Origin: Mycetocola spongiae
Lineage (GTDB): Bacteria; Actinomycetota; Actinomycetes; Actinomycetales; Microbacteriaceae
Direction: 5' to 3'
NCBI RefSeq assembly: GCF_020424085.1
Contig: NZ_CP080203.1
Coordinates: 2,542,001 to 2,606,000, forward strand
DNA length: 64,000 nucleotides
Under the pieces are notes generated by a model that worked only from the letters and a program-made list of their open reading frames with translations, was not told where the DNA came from and did not search any database. Positions 38,283 through 47,237 of the stretch are shown here, piece by piece (within the stretch, counting starts at the first letter, position 1; every line of letters begins with the position of its first letter). The position numbers and the translations under genes are program-made.

Positions 38283-39026
38283 ATGAAGGCCCCCGGAGAA
38301 CGTACCCCGCAATCGGCGGAGGCTCGCCGTCATAGCCGCATGGGCAGCGGGCTCTATGCGCATGTCGTGGAGACCCTCGGCCAGGAAATCGTGGACGGGC
38401 GGCTCGCGGTGGGGGAGCTGATCTATGCCGAGAGCCTGAGCGAGCGCTTTGGTATTTCGCGCTCGGTTGTCCGCGAGAGCGTGCGCACGCTGTCCTCGAT
38501 GGGCCTGTTGGAGGCTCGGCCGCAGGTGGGCACGCGGGTGCTGGCCATCGAAAACTGGGACCTCTTAAACCCGCAGATCATCGCCTGGCGTGGCCGCGGG
38601 CGGCATGCGGCCACGCAGCAGCGCGAGCTGCTCGAGGTGCGGCTCGGGGTGGAGCCGGTTGCGGCCAGGTTGGCGGCCGAGCGGATGAGCGATGACGCCG
38701 CGCAGGCCCTGCTCACCGCCGCACTGCAGATGCGCACCGCCCAGGAGACCGATGATGGCACGCTGTTTTTTGATGCCGATGCGCTATTTCACCGCCTGCT
38801 CCTGGAGGGCGCAGGAAACCGCGTGATGGAGCAATTCGCGGGGACCATCGGCGCGGTGCTGCACAGCCGCACCCATCTGGCCGAGACGCGGCTCGTGAAG
38901 GCCGCCGTGGATCTGCACGTGGATCTTGCGCAGGCGCTGGTGGATCGGGATGCCGACCGCGCCGATCGCCTCTCCACCCAGCTGGTCGCCCAGACCCTGG
39001 ACGAGCTCGCGGGCCAGGGGGCCTAG
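38283..39026 (+). CDS. FCD-domain GntR-family transcriptional regulator
   Basis: 247 residues from ATG 38283 with a GAGGAG ribosome binding site. The N-terminal winged helix is typical (AESLSERFGISRSVVRESVRTLSSMGLLEARPQVGTRV). The all-helical FCD ligand domain follows (about 95-240), with a possible metal-binding set starting FFDADALFHRLLLEGAGN. Members of this group mostly sense sugar acids and related carboxylates. As the only regulator in the cluster it is the best candidate to bind the three ATAAGTATGA sites. Confidence 0.92.
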   Translation: MKAPGERTPQSAEARRHSRMGSGLYAHVVETLGQEIVDGRLAVGELIYAESLSERFGISRSVVRESVRTLSSMGLLEARPQVGTRVLAIENWDLLNPQIIAWRGRGRHAATQQRELLEVRLGVEPVAARLAAERMSDDAAQALLTAALQMRTAQETDDGTLFFDADALFHRLLLEGAGNRVMEQFAGTIGAVLHSRTHLAETRLVKAAVDLHVDLAQALVDRDADRADRLSTQLVAQTLDELAGQGA

Positions 39027-39045
39027 CCGAGCTGGCGCCCCGCGC

Positions 39046-39074
39046 GGTGGGGGCAACACGCGTGTGCCCCCACC
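39046..39074. terminator. Bidirectional hairpin between convergent genes
   Basis: GGTGGGGGCA pairs with TGCCCCCACC, with a further CAC/GTG and a CG loop, between the GntR gene and the convergent HPS-like gene. No U-run is present. Confidence 0.7.
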
Positions 39075-39083
39075 TCCCGGTGC

Positions 39084-39827
39084 CTAGCCCGGGTAGCGGA
39101 TCTCGGCGGCGTGCACGCGGGCGCAGGCCTCGGTCAGGATCGGCAGCAGGTTATCGCTGGCGGCGGTGAAGGATTCGCCGTCGATGGCCAGCGGCGCACC
39201 AAAGACCACCACGGGCGCGCCCAGTCCCGGGCAGCTCACCGCCTGGTCGATGCTGAGCCCACCCACGGCCTGCACCGGCACGGTGGTCGCGGCCACGATG
39301 GCCGGGAGATCGGTCAGCGGGGTCAGGCCCAGCTGCGGGTTGGCATTGCGGTGGTCATAGCCGATGTGGTGGATGACCATGCCCACCCCGAGTCGTTCGA
39401 GGCGCGCGCACTCGGCCACCCGGTCGCGTGCGCCCAGGTCATCGCCCATGACCAGCATGCCAAAGCGGTCGCCCGCCTCGATCACGCGCTCGATCGTGGC
39501 ATCGTGGGCCTGGCCCATCACGATCACGGCGTCGGCGCCGGCATCGCCCATCATCTCGGCCTCCAGATAGCCGCCGTCCATGGTTTTTAGATCCACGATG
39601 ATCGGGTGTGCGGGGAACTCGGCGCGCAGCGCACGAACCGCGTGTAGGCCCTCGGCGAGCACCAGCGGGGTGCCCACCTCGATCCAATCGGCGCCGGCCT
39701 CCACGGCGATCGCGGCGGTGCGCAAGGCCTCGGTGTTATTGGTCAGATCCAGGGAGATCTGCACCAGCGGGGTGCGCAGATTTTCCCGCGTGAGGCCGCG
39801 GATGGAGGTGGGGCTGAGTGTGGTCAT
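39084..39827 (-). CDS. HPS/KGPDC (HUMPS)-family decarboxylase or aldolase
   Basis: 247 residues from ATG 39827 with a GGAG ribosome binding site. This beta/alpha-barrel family holds 3-hexulose-6-phosphate synthase and 3-keto-L-gulonate-6-phosphate decarboxylase. The D-x-K-x-x-D metal-site motif reads IIVDLKTMDGGYLEAEM. The DLKTMD form with the following EAEM is closer to hexulose-phosphate synthase than to decarboxylases, which usually have DxKIAD. It is about 35 residues longer than standalone HPS. No phosphohexuloisomerase or kinase lies nearby. Divergent from the ABC importer genes, with site 3 between them. Confidence 0.82.
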   Translation of the reverse strand: MTTLSPTSIRGLTRENLRTPLVQISLDLTNNTEALRTAAIAVEAGADWIEVGTPLVLAEGLHAVRALRAEFPAHPIIVDLKTMDGGYLEAEMMGDAGADAVIVMGQAHDATIERVIEAGDRFGMLVMGDDLGARDRVAECARLERLGVGMVIHHIGYDHRNANPQLGLTPLTDLPAIVAATTVPVQAVGGLSIDQAVSCPGLGAPVVVFGAPLAIDGESFTAASDNLLPILTEACARVHAAEIRYPG

Positions 39828-39931
39828 TGGGGTCTCCCGTGCATGAAATAGGGGGTGATGGGGGCCTCGGGGCACGTCCGTGTGCGCCAAAATCCGCCCG
39901 GAATAAACTTCAAGTTATTCTTATCAGATAG

Positions 39932-39945
39932 ATCATACTTATGCT
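39932..39945. promoter_or_regulatory. Operator-like palindrome, site 3
   Basis: ATCATACTTATGCT; its reverse complement contains the same ATAAGTATGA core as sites 1 and 2. It lies in the divergent region between the HPS-like gene and the ABC importer operon, about 64 bp before the binding-protein GTG, so it could control both. Confidence 0.68.
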
Positions 39946-40008
39946 ATGTTCTTGTTCAACCGGTCCCCGATCGGCGCATACAGCAGAAATTGTTCAAGGA
40001 GGAACAAC

Positions 40009-41292
40009 GTGTCTTTTGCACCCAGAAAATTGACTCTCGGCGTAGGGGTTATCGCCGCAGCCACCCTGGTCCTATCCGGTTGTAGCGGCGATGCCGGCAA
40101 CGAGGGATCCAGCACCGTTAACGTCTCGCTGCCCAACCACACCTGGACCACCGCGATCCAGGAGCGCATCGGCGAATTCGAAAAGGAGAGCGGCATCACG
40201 GTGAAGGTAAATACCTTCGGCGAGGACCAGCTCTCGGATCAGTACAACGTGAAGCTCAACGCGGGTTCAAGCGATTTTGATGTGCTGATGTTCCGTCCGC
40301 TCCAGGAGGGCCGCCAATTTGTGCAGAATAAATGGCTTAAGGAGGCCCCCGAATCGCTGCTCACCGATAAGGACTGGAACTGGGACGACTTCCAGCAGGG
40401 CCCGCGCGATGCCGTGACGATCAACGATAAGGTCTACGGCGTTCCGCTCGTGACCGAGCGCGAGATCGTCTACTATCGCACCGACCTCCTGGAGGCGGCC
40501 GGCATCGAGGTGCCCACCACCACCGAGGAATTTGCCGCGGCCGTGGAGGCCCTGCACGATCCCGATAACGGAGTCTTCGGATTTGTCGCCCGCGGCGCGA
40601 TGGCCGCGGCCGTGACCCAGTTCTCCAGCTATCTGTTTAGCTTCGGCGGAGACTTTAATACCGGCGATAAGGCCACCGTGGACACCCCCGAGGCCATCGA
40701 GGCCTATGAGTATTACTCGGGACTGCTGAATAAATATGGCCCTCCCGGAACCACCAATATGAGCTGGCCCGAGGCCCTCGCGATCTTCGCCCAGGGTAAG
40801 GCGGCGTTTTATACCGATGCCGATAGCCTCTATAACAACATGGATGATCCCTCGGTATCCTCGGTGATTGGCAAGGTCGGTTTTGCCGCCTTCCCCGCCG
40901 GTCCCGCCGGATCCAAGCCCTATAACATCCCCTCCTGGGCCGCGGGCGTCAACGAGTTCTCCAAGAACCAGGACAACGCGTGGAAGTTCATCCAGTGGGC
41001 CACAAGCGAGAAGCTGACCCTGGATATTCAGGCCAGCGGTGTTCCCTCGGCTCGCGATTCCGCCTGGGATAACCCCGCGGGCACCGCCGGATTCCCGGAG
41101 CAGCTGGTGGAGGTCATCCAGGTCAGCGCCAAGAACGGTGTGGGACACGACCGCCCGCTGGTCACCCAGGTGGGTAAGGCGCGCGATATCGTGGGCGCCC
41201 CCATCGTTGAGGGTATCGAGGGCCGCGATGTGGTGGGTCCCGCCAAGAAGGCGCAGACCAACTACCAGGAGTTCCTGGACAAGGAAAAATAA
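40009..41292 (+). CDS. ABC transporter sugar-binding lipoprotein
   Basis: 427 residues from a GTG at 40009 with the strong ribosome binding site AAGGAGGAAC; the open frame to 39946 is upstream of it. A lipoprotein signal peptide ends in VLSGC (Cys25). The mature protein is a carbohydrate solute-binding protein (family 1) with features such as VYGVPLVTEREIVYYRTDLLEAAG. It captures a sugar or sugar acid outside the cell for the permeases that follow. A hairpin separates it from them. Confidence 0.92.
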   Translation: MSFAPRKLTLGVGVIAAATLVLSGCSGDAGNEGSSTVNVSLPNHTWTTAIQERIGEFEKESGITVKVNTFGEDQLSDQYNVKLNAGSSDFDVLMFRPLQEGRQFVQNKWLKEAPESLLTDKDWNWDDFQQGPRDAVTINDKVYGVPLVTEREIVYYRTDLLEAAGIEVPTTTEEFAAAVEALHDPDNGVFGFVARGAMAAAVTQFSSYLFSFGGDFNTGDKATVDTPEAIEAYEYYSGLLNKYGPPGTTNMSWPEALAIFAQGKAAFYTDADSLYNNMDDPSVSSVIGKVGFAAFPAGPAGSKPYNIPSWAAGVNEFSKNQDNAWKFIQWATSEKLTLDIQASGVPSARDSAWDNPAGTAGFPEQLVEVIQVSAKNGVGHDRPLVTQVGKARDIVGAPIVEGIEGRDVVGPAKKAQTNYQEFLDKEK

Positions 41293-41318
41293 CCTCCCCC
41301 TTTTTCCGATTCGCGCCC

Positions 41319-41350
41319 GGGCGGCGCGGCCAGCACTGGTCGCGCCGCCC
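41319..41350 (+). terminator. Intercistronic hairpin after the binding-protein gene
   Basis: A 14-bp stem (41319-41332 with 41337-41350) in the 92-bp gap between binding protein and first permease, without a U-run. Such hairpins usually give partial termination or protect the upstream message, so more binding protein than permease is made. The second importer operon has the same arrangement at 57030. Confidence 0.7.
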
Positions 41351-41384
41351 GCGGCACCAGCGGTGAGAAACGAGACGCATCCCC

Positions 41385-42299
41385 ATGACCCACACCACCC
41401 CCTCGGTCGGCCAGAGACTGGTCGGCTTCGCCAACCGGCATCGAGCACTGGTGCTCGCCGGCCCGGCCGTCGCGTTTATTATCGCGATGGTCGCCTTCCC
41501 CCTCGTCTATACGCTTTATCTGAGCATGACCGATGCCTCGGGCTCGGTGCGTGCCGACGTGAACTTTAACGGCTTTGATAATTTTGCCGAGCTGCTGGGC
41601 GATACCGATCGCTTCTGGCCCGCGGTCTGGCGCACGGTATTTTTCACCGGCGGTGCCGTGATCGTGGAACTCTCCCTCGGCATGGCCATCGCGCTGCTGC
41701 TGCGCCGCTCCTTCCGGGGCGAGCGCTGGGTGCGCGTGGCCGTGCTGCTGCCCCTCGTGGCCACCCCCGTGGCCGTGGGCATGATGTGGCTGCTGATTTT
41801 TGAGCCCACCATCGGTGCGGCCAATGAGCTGCTGCGCTTCCTCGGAATCCCGCCGCAGGGCTGGATCTCCTCGCGCACCCAGGCCCTGCCCACACTGATG
41901 TTTGTGGATATCTGGCAGTGGACCCCGATGGTGGTGATCATCCTGCTGGCCGGGCTGACCTCGCTGCCCGAGGAGCCCGATGAGGCGGCGCGCGTGGACG
42001 GCGCAAGCTCGCTCCAGCGCTTCTGGTATGTCACCCTGCCGCTGCTGGCCCCGACCATGGTCACCGCGGTCCTGCTGCGCAGCATCGACGCCCTCAAGAC
42101 CTTCGATATTCTCTACGCCACCAAGGGTAAGGGAGGCGGGTCCTTCCACGAGGCCGAGACGCTGAACGTGCTGGCCTATAGCTACAGCTTTGACTATAAC
42201 GATTACGGGCTTTCCTCGGCCGTGCTCGTGCTGTTCTTCCTGATGATCGTGGGCCTGTGTGGCCTGCTGATCTGGACCCGTCGAAAGAGGGCACTGTAA
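41385..42299 (+). CDS. Sugar ABC transporter permease 1
   Basis: 304 residues with six predicted membrane segments (first one LVLAGPAVAFIIAMVAFPLVYTLYLS). The EAA loop that contacts the ATPase is visible: EEPDEAARVDGASSLQRFWYVTLPLL. MalF-type permease. Its TAA stop overlaps the ATG of the partner permease by one base (TAATG). No ATPase gene is in the cluster; in actinobacteria a shared MsiK-type ATPase usually serves such importers. Confidence 0.93.
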   Translation: MTHTTPSVGQRLVGFANRHRALVLAGPAVAFIIAMVAFPLVYTLYLSMTDASGSVRADVNFNGFDNFAELLGDTDRFWPAVWRTVFFTGGAVIVELSLGMAIALLLRRSFRGERWVRVAVLLPLVATPVAVGMMWLLIFEPTIGAANELLRFLGIPPQGWISSRTQALPTLMFVDIWQWTPMVVIILLAGLTSLPEEPDEAARVDGASSLQRFWYVTLPLLAPTMVTAVLLRSIDALKTFDILYATKGKGGGSFHEAETLNVLAYSYSFDYNDYGLSSAVLVLFFLMIVGLCGLLIWTRRKRAL

Positions 42300-43189
42300 T
42301 GACCACCACACTCCCTCGCGAGGCCGCGCCCGCGCCCAGCCCCGCGGCGGTGCGCCCGCGTCGCCGTCGCCGCCCCGCCAAGACCCGCGTGGCCTCCGCG
42401 CTGCGGGTCATCGCGATCATCGCCGTCCTGCTGTTTTTCCTGGTGCCCTTTGCCTGGATGGTGATGGCCTCGATGAAAACCAGCCTCGAGATCACCGACC
42501 CCTCGAAGCTGCTCAACTTCACCCCCACGATCGATAATTTTGTGCGGGTTTTTGATCAGCAGAACTTCCTGCCCTATATCTTTAACAGCTTCTGGGTGGG
42601 CTTTGCATCCACGGCGCTGTCGATCCTGCTCGGGGTTCCCGCCGCCTATGTGCTTGCGCGGTTCTCGATGAAGCGCTCCGCGGGCATGGTTCTGGTCGCG
42701 CGGATCATCCCGGGCGTGAGCCTGCTGGTGCCCTGGTACTACGTATTCTCCAACCTCGGATTGGTGGGCAGCTTCACGGTGCTCATCATCAGCCATATGT
42801 TTGTATCGCTGCCGCTGATCGTCTGGATCATGATGTCCTTCTTTGAGGGGCTGCCGCTGGAACTCGAGGAGGCCGCGGAGATCGACGGGCTCACCCCGAT
42901 CGGCGCATTCCTGAGGATCACCCTCCCGCTGTCCACCCCGGGCATCGCCACCGCGGGTATCCTCGCGTTCATCTTCTCCTGGAATAACTTCCTCTTTGCG
43001 CTGACGCTGGCCAGCGATCAGACCCGCACGCTCCCGCTGGCCCTGTTTAACTTTGTGGGTTATGCGGCGATCGACTGGGGCGGGCTCATGGCGGCCTCCG
43101 TGGTGATTACGATCCCCGTGATCGTGGTGGCCCTGTTTACGCAAAAATACATCGTCTCCGGCCTGAGTGCCGGGGCAACCAAGGGATAG
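42299..43189 (+). CDS. Sugar ABC transporter permease 2
   Basis: 296 residues from ATG 42299, coupled to the stop of permease 1. MalG-type, six membrane segments, with a basic Pro/Arg-rich N-terminus and EAA loop LEEAAEIDGLTPIGAFLRITLPL. It forms the heterodimeric channel with permease 1. Confidence 0.93.
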   Translation: MTTTLPREAAPAPSPAAVRPRRRRRPAKTRVASALRVIAIIAVLLFFLVPFAWMVMASMKTSLEITDPSKLLNFTPTIDNFVRVFDQQNFLPYIFNSFWVGFASTALSILLGVPAAYVLARFSMKRSAGMVLVARIIPGVSLLVPWYYVFSNLGLVGSFTVLIISHMFVSLPLIVWIMMSFFEGLPLELEEAAEIDGLTPIGAFLRITLPLSTPGIATAGILAFIFSWNNFLFALTLASDQTRTLPLALFNFVGYAAIDWGGLMAASVVITIPVIVVALFTQKYIVSGLSAGATKG

Positions 43190-43199
43190 GGGCGCGGCC

Positions 43200-44006
43200 A
43201 TGAAGATTGACCTGAACGGCAGGGTTGCCGTGATCACCGGGGTGGGTAAGGGGATCGGGCGCGAGATTGTGCACACCTTTGCCCGCGAGGGTGCCGTGGT
43301 AATCGCCGTGGATATTAACCGCGAGGACCTGGAGAGCCTGGGGGCGGAATTTGCCGAGGCGGGCTATCCGGGCGCCCAGATTCTCCTGGACGTGCGCGAC
43401 CGCGATGCGGTCACCGCGGCGATGGAGGACGTGGCCGCGCGCTTCGGCGGCATCGATATCCTGATTAATAATGCCGGGGTCACCGGCGATGGCTGGCTTG
43501 ATGAGATCAGCGAGCGGGCCTGGGACTTCTGTTTTGACGTCAACGTGAAGGGGACGTTCCTGATGTGCCAGGCCGTCGCGCCGCATATGAAGCGTCGCGG
43601 CGGGGGCCGCATCATTAACGCGGCGTCCTTTGCCGCAATCATGCCGAGTGCCGGAAGCGCGGCCTATGCCGCCGCGAAGGCCGCCGTGGTGCAGTTCACG
43701 CGCACGCTCGCCGGGGAGCTGGGGCCCTGGGGGATCACCGCCAATAGCTATGCGCCGGGCATGATCCCCACCACGCTGAATAATTTTGCACTGCTGCCCG
43801 AGGCCTCCCAGGAGCGCCTGCTGGACACGCTGAGCCTGCGCGAATGGGGGCGCAAGGAGGACGTGGCCAATCTGCTGTGTTTCCTCGCCTCGGACCAGGC
43901 CCGCTATATCAGCGGGGCGCTGCATGATGTGAGTGGCGGCAAATTTGCCACCCAGATTCCGCGCGCGGCATATGAGCGCGCGGGGAGGCTCGCGCCGGTC
44001 GCCTAG
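43200..44006 (+). CDS. SDR-family oxidoreductase
   Basis: 268 residues from ATG 43200, 10 bp after the permease gene. Classical short-chain dehydrogenase: cofactor loop TGVGKGIGREI, LINNAGVT, catalytic Ser in NAASFAA and Tyr-x-x-x-Lys in AAYAAAKAA. It probably oxidises or reduces a hydroxyl of the imported sugar or sugar acid. An Asp in VIAVDINRED suggests NAD preference. The last gene of the importer operon; a strong terminator follows. Confidence 0.92.
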   Translation: MKIDLNGRVAVITGVGKGIGREIVHTFAREGAVVIAVDINREDLESLGAEFAEAGYPGAQILLDVRDRDAVTAAMEDVAARFGGIDILINNAGVTGDGWLDEISERAWDFCFDVNVKGTFLMCQAVAPHMKRRGGGRIINAASFAAIMPSAGSAAYAAAKAAVVQFTRTLAGELGPWGITANSYAPGMIPTTLNNFALLPEASQERLLDTLSLREWGRKEDVANLLCFLASDQARYISGALHDVSGGKFATQIPRAAYERAGRLAPVA

Positions 44007-44016
44007 CCGCACCCCG

Positions 44017-44055
44017 AGCGGCCCCGGTTCCGCGCGGAACCGGGGCCGCTTTTTA
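44017..44055 (+). terminator. Rho-independent terminator of the importer operon
   Basis: A 15-bp stem (44017-44031 with 44036-44050) with a GCGC loop, followed by TTTTT. Confidence 0.92.
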
Positions 44056-44188
44056 TCCGCCCGGCCGCCCGCGGAGCGGCCGACGAGCGTGCGATCCGGG
44101 TGCCCCGATTTTTGGAATGGGCCCGCGTGCCCGATCATGGAGGTATGGCGTTTCCGTTACGCCGCACGGCAAGAAAGGCCCCGGCCCG

Positions 44189-45079
44189 ATGACTTCCAGC
44201 ACACCGCAAAACATCGACGACCGATCCGGGCGTCCCAAGAAGCCCAAGCTGCGCGATATCGAGCTCAATCCGGCCGACCCCACGCTGGGCTCCGTGATGA
44301 AACGCCCGCGCTGGATCGGAATGCTTGTGCTGGCCCTCGCGGTGGCCGCCGCATTCGCCTGGCTTGGCCAGTGGCAGCTCGCCCGCGCCGTGGCGGCCGA
44401 CCCCACGCTGGGTGCCCCCACCGAGATCGTGCGCACCCCCGCGGAGCTCGGCGACCTCATGGTTCCCGGCGCGCCCCTGCCCGATATTGCCGTGGCACAG
44501 AAGGTGCGCGTGAGTGGACATTTTGATCCGGGCAACGCCGTGGTGGTTGGCAATCGCCTGCACGGCGATGACCTCGGCTACTGGGTCACCGGACGTTTTA
44601 TCACCGATGAGCCCGATCACCCCGTGATCGCCGTGGCCCGCGGCTGGGCCCCGGATCTGGCCACGGCCCGCGCGGCCGCGGAATCCCTGAACTCCTTCCC
44701 CGAGCCGCCCGGAGAATTGGAGGGTCGGCTGATCCCCAGCCAGGGCCCGTCCACGCCCGATATGAAGGCCGAGGACCCGTTCCTGCTCGTGGATATGTCG
44801 GTCGCGCAGCTCATTAACGTCTGGGAGACCGACGCGGACTCCCCGGTATATCTCGCCTATATGGTGAGCTTTGATACCCCCTCCATGCTCGAGCCGATCG
44901 ACGCCCCGCGCCCCGAATCGGGCATCGAGATCAACTGGCTGAATATCTTCTACGCCATCGAGTGGGCAGTCTTTGCCGGGTTCGCGGTATTCCTCTGGTA
45001 TCGCCTCGCGCGCGATGCCTGGGAGAAGGAAGTGGATACCAATGCCGCCTCGCGCGGGGAGCCCTCGCCCTTTGAATAG
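44189..45079 (+). CDS. SURF1-family cytochrome oxidase assembly protein
   Basis: 296 residues from ATG 44189 with a GAAAGG ribosome binding site. Two membrane helices flank an extracytoplasmic domain: MLVLALAVAAAFAWLGQWQLARA near residue 55 and IFYAIEWAVFAGFAVFLWYRLARD near the C-terminus. GYWVTGRFIT and PVIAVARGW match SURF1 strands. SURF1 helps assemble haem-copper terminal oxidase. The position before DUF3817 and guaA is a recurrent actinobacterial arrangement. Confidence 0.9.
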   Translation: MTSSTPQNIDDRSGRPKKPKLRDIELNPADPTLGSVMKRPRWIGMLVLALAVAAAFAWLGQWQLARAVAADPTLGAPTEIVRTPAELGDLMVPGAPLPDIAVAQKVRVSGHFDPGNAVVVGNRLHGDDLGYWVTGRFITDEPDHPVIAVARGWAPDLATARAAAESLNSFPEPPGELEGRLIPSQGPSTPDMKAEDPFLLVDMSVAQLINVWETDADSPVYLAYMVSFDTPSMLEPIDAPRPESGIEINWLNIFYAIEWAVFAGFAVFLWYRLARDAWEKEVDTNAASRGEPSPFE

Positions 45080-45123
45080 TGGAGCACGGTGTACCTCTTC
45101 TCCGCGGAGGGTAGACTAGGCCC

Positions 45124-45585
45124 ATGCCCCTCGAGCCTCGCGAACGCGATATTCCCCGGATTCCCGGAGCACTCCGTTTTTATATGATCGCCTCGGTGAT
45201 CACCGGTGTGCTTCTCCTTGCCCTATGTGCGGAAATGCTGATCAAGTATTACTGGGGCTATGAGCTGGAGATGGGCGGGGCCTTTGGGTTCCTGGCCTTT
45301 GTGCCCGAGGGCACCATCCTGGCCGTGAATATCTCGATGGCCATCCTGATCGTGCACGGCTGGTTCTATGTGGTGTATCTATTCTCCGGTTTCCGGGTCT
45401 GGAACATGATGCGCTGGGGCCTGCCCACGCTGCTGCTGATCGCCCTCGGTGGCATCATCCCGTTCCTGTCGTTTTTCCTGGAGGGCCGCATCGCCCGCCG
45501 GGTCAACACCTATCTTTCCGGCCGCGAAGACGCCGCCACCGCAGATCCCAACGCTCAAAATATAGAAGTGGAGTCCTCCCATTAG
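45124..45585 (+). CDS. DUF3817 membrane protein
   Basis: 153 residues with three or four membrane segments. It has the DUF3817 start [25 protein letters not shown], a [16 protein letters not shown] middle segment and the [11 protein letters not shown] end. Function unknown; the domain is widespread in actinobacteria. Its TAG stop overlaps the proposed guaA start (ATTAG). Confidence 0.9.
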   Translation: MPLEPRERDIPRIPGALRFYMIASVITGVLLLALCAEMLIKYYWGYELEMGGAFGFLAFVPEGTILAVNISMAILIVHGWFYVVYLFSGFRVWNMMRWGLPTLLLIALGGIIPFLSFFLEGRIARRVNTYLSGREDAATADPNAQNIEVESSH

Positions 45586-47164
45586 CGAGCAGACCCTGGA
45601 GAACCGACCGGTTCTTGTCGTAGATTTTGGTGCGCAGTATGCGCAGCTGATCGCCCGCCGAGTGCGCGAAGCCGGAGTGTTCTCCGAGATCGTCGCACAC
45701 TCGATCACCGCCGCGGAGGTGGCCGCGAAGAACCCCCTCGGGCTGGTTCTCTCCGGTGGCCCGTCCAGCGTGTATGAGGAGGGTGCGCCCGGGTTTGACC
45801 CGGCCATCTTTGACCTCGGTATTCCGACCCTCGGAATTTGTTATGGCTTCCAGGTCATGGCCACGGCCCTCGGCGGCACGGTATCCAATACCGGGCAGCG
45901 CGAATACGGTTCCACGCAGACGGCCATCGTCGGCGACGGCGGCGTCCTGCTGGCCGATCAGCCGGCCGCCCAGACCACCTGGATGAGCCACGGCGATTCG
46001 GTATCGCAGGCCCCCGAGGGCTTCACGGTCCTCGCCTCCACCGCGTCCACCCCCGTGGCCGCCTTTGCCAACCCCGAGCGTGGCCTCTACGGGGTGCAGT
46101 GGCACCCCGAGGTTAAGCACTCGGCGCACGGCCAGCACGTGCTGGAAAACTTCCTGCACCGCGCCGCCGGCATCCCCGCCGATTGGAACTCGGGCAATGT
46201 CATTGCCGAGCAGGTGGAGAAGATCCGCGCCCAGGTGGGTACCGGCAAGGTGCTGTGTGGCCTGTCCGGCGGAGTGGACTCCGCCGTGGCCGCCGCGCTG
46301 GTGCATAAGGCCGTGGGCGATCAGCTGGTCTGTGTATTTGTGGACCACGGTCTGCTGCGCCAGGACGAGCGTCGCCAGGTGGAGGAGGACTACGTCACCG
46401 CCACCGGTGTGCGCCTGGTCACGATCGACGCCCGCGAGGAGTTTGAATCGGCACTGGCCGGGGTCACCGACCCCGAGACCAAGCGCAAGATCATCGGCCG
46501 CGAGTTCATCCGCTCCTTCGAAAAGGCCCAGGCCGACCTGATCGAGGAGGCCAAGGCCACCGATGGTGACCCCATCCGTTTCCTCGTCCAGGGCACCCTG
46601 TACCCGGATGTTGTGGAGTCCGGCGGGGGCTCCGGCACCGCCAATATTAAGAGTCACCACAACGTGGGTGGGCTGCCCGAGGACCTCAAATTTGAGCTCG
46701 TGGAGCCGCTGCGCGCGCTGTTTAAAGACGAGGTACGGGCCATCGGCCGCGAGCTCGGCCTGCCCGAGATCATCGTGGGCCGCCAGCCCTTCCCCGGCCC
46801 CGGCCTGGGAATCCGCATCGTCGGCGAGGTCACGCGCGAGCGCCTCGACCTGCTGCGCAAGGCCGATGCCATCGTGCGCGCCGAGCTGACCGCCGCGGGC
46901 CTGGACGACGAGATCTGGCAGTGCCCCGTTGTGCTGCTGGCCGATGTGCGCTCGGTGGGCGTGCAGGGCGATGGCCGCACCTATGGTCACCCGATCGTGC
47001 TGCGTCCCGTGAGCTCCGAGGATGCCATGACCGCCGACTGGACCCGCGTGCCCTATGAGGTGCTCGCGCTGATCTCCAACCGCATCACCAATGAGGTGGA
47101 CGGCGTGAACCGCGTGGTTCTGGACGTCACGAGCAAGCCGCCGGGAACGATCGAGTGGGAGTAA
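45581..47164 (+). CDS. guaA: GMP synthase (glutamine-hydrolysing), apparent ATT start
   Basis: 527 residues if translated from ATT at 45581. Converts XMP to GMP. The glutaminase domain starts [20 protein letters not shown] and has catalytic Cys in [10 protein letters not shown] and the His in VQWHPEV. The ATP pyrophosphatase P-loop is [16 protein letters not shown], and the C-terminal dimer domain ends PPGTIEWE. The first conventional start codon in frame is the GTG at 45662, which would delete the conserved DFGAQYAQL strand, so translation must begin earlier. No ATG, GTG or TTG lies between that strand and the in-frame stop at 45563. ATT 45581 has GGAG at 45570-45573, correctly spaced; CTG 45596 is the alternative. 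Confidence 0.93.
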   Translation: MSEQTLENRPVLVVDFGAQYAQLIARRVREAGVFSEIVAHSITAAEVAAKNPLGLVLSGGPSSVYEEGAPGFDPAIFDLGIPTLGICYGFQVMATALGGTVSNTGQREYGSTQTAIVGDGGVLLADQPAAQTTWMSHGDSVSQAPEGFTVLASTASTPVAAFANPERGLYGVQWHPEVKHSAHGQHVLENFLHRAAGIPADWNSGNVIAEQVEKIRAQVGTGKVLCGLSGGVDSAVAAALVHKAVGDQLVCVFVDHGLLRQDERRQVEEDYVTATGVRLVTIDAREEFESALAGVTDPETKRKIIGREFIRSFEKAQADLIEEAKATDGDPIRFLVQGTLYPDVVESGGGSGTANIKSHHNVGGLPEDLKFELVEPLRALFKDEVRAIGRELGLPEIIVGRQPFPGPGLGIRIVGEVTRERLDLLRKADAIVRAELTAAGLDDEIWQCPVVLLADVRSVGVQGDGRTYGHPIVLRPVSSEDAMTADWTRVPYEVLALISNRITNEVDGVNRVVLDVTSKPPGTIEWE

Positions 47165-47183
47165 TCCCCCGCTAGAACACCAG

Positions 47184-47222
47184 AAAACGCCCCGTCATCG
47201 AATCCGATGACGGGGCGTTTTT
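47184..47222. terminator. Bidirectional terminator between guaA and the minus-strand operon
   Basis: A 17-bp stem (AAAACGCCCCGTCATCG with its complement) and AATC loop. A run of T follows on the plus strand and a run of A precedes it, giving U-tracts in both directions between convergent genes. Confidence 0.93.
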
Positions 47223-47237
47223 CGCGGCCAGGGAGGG

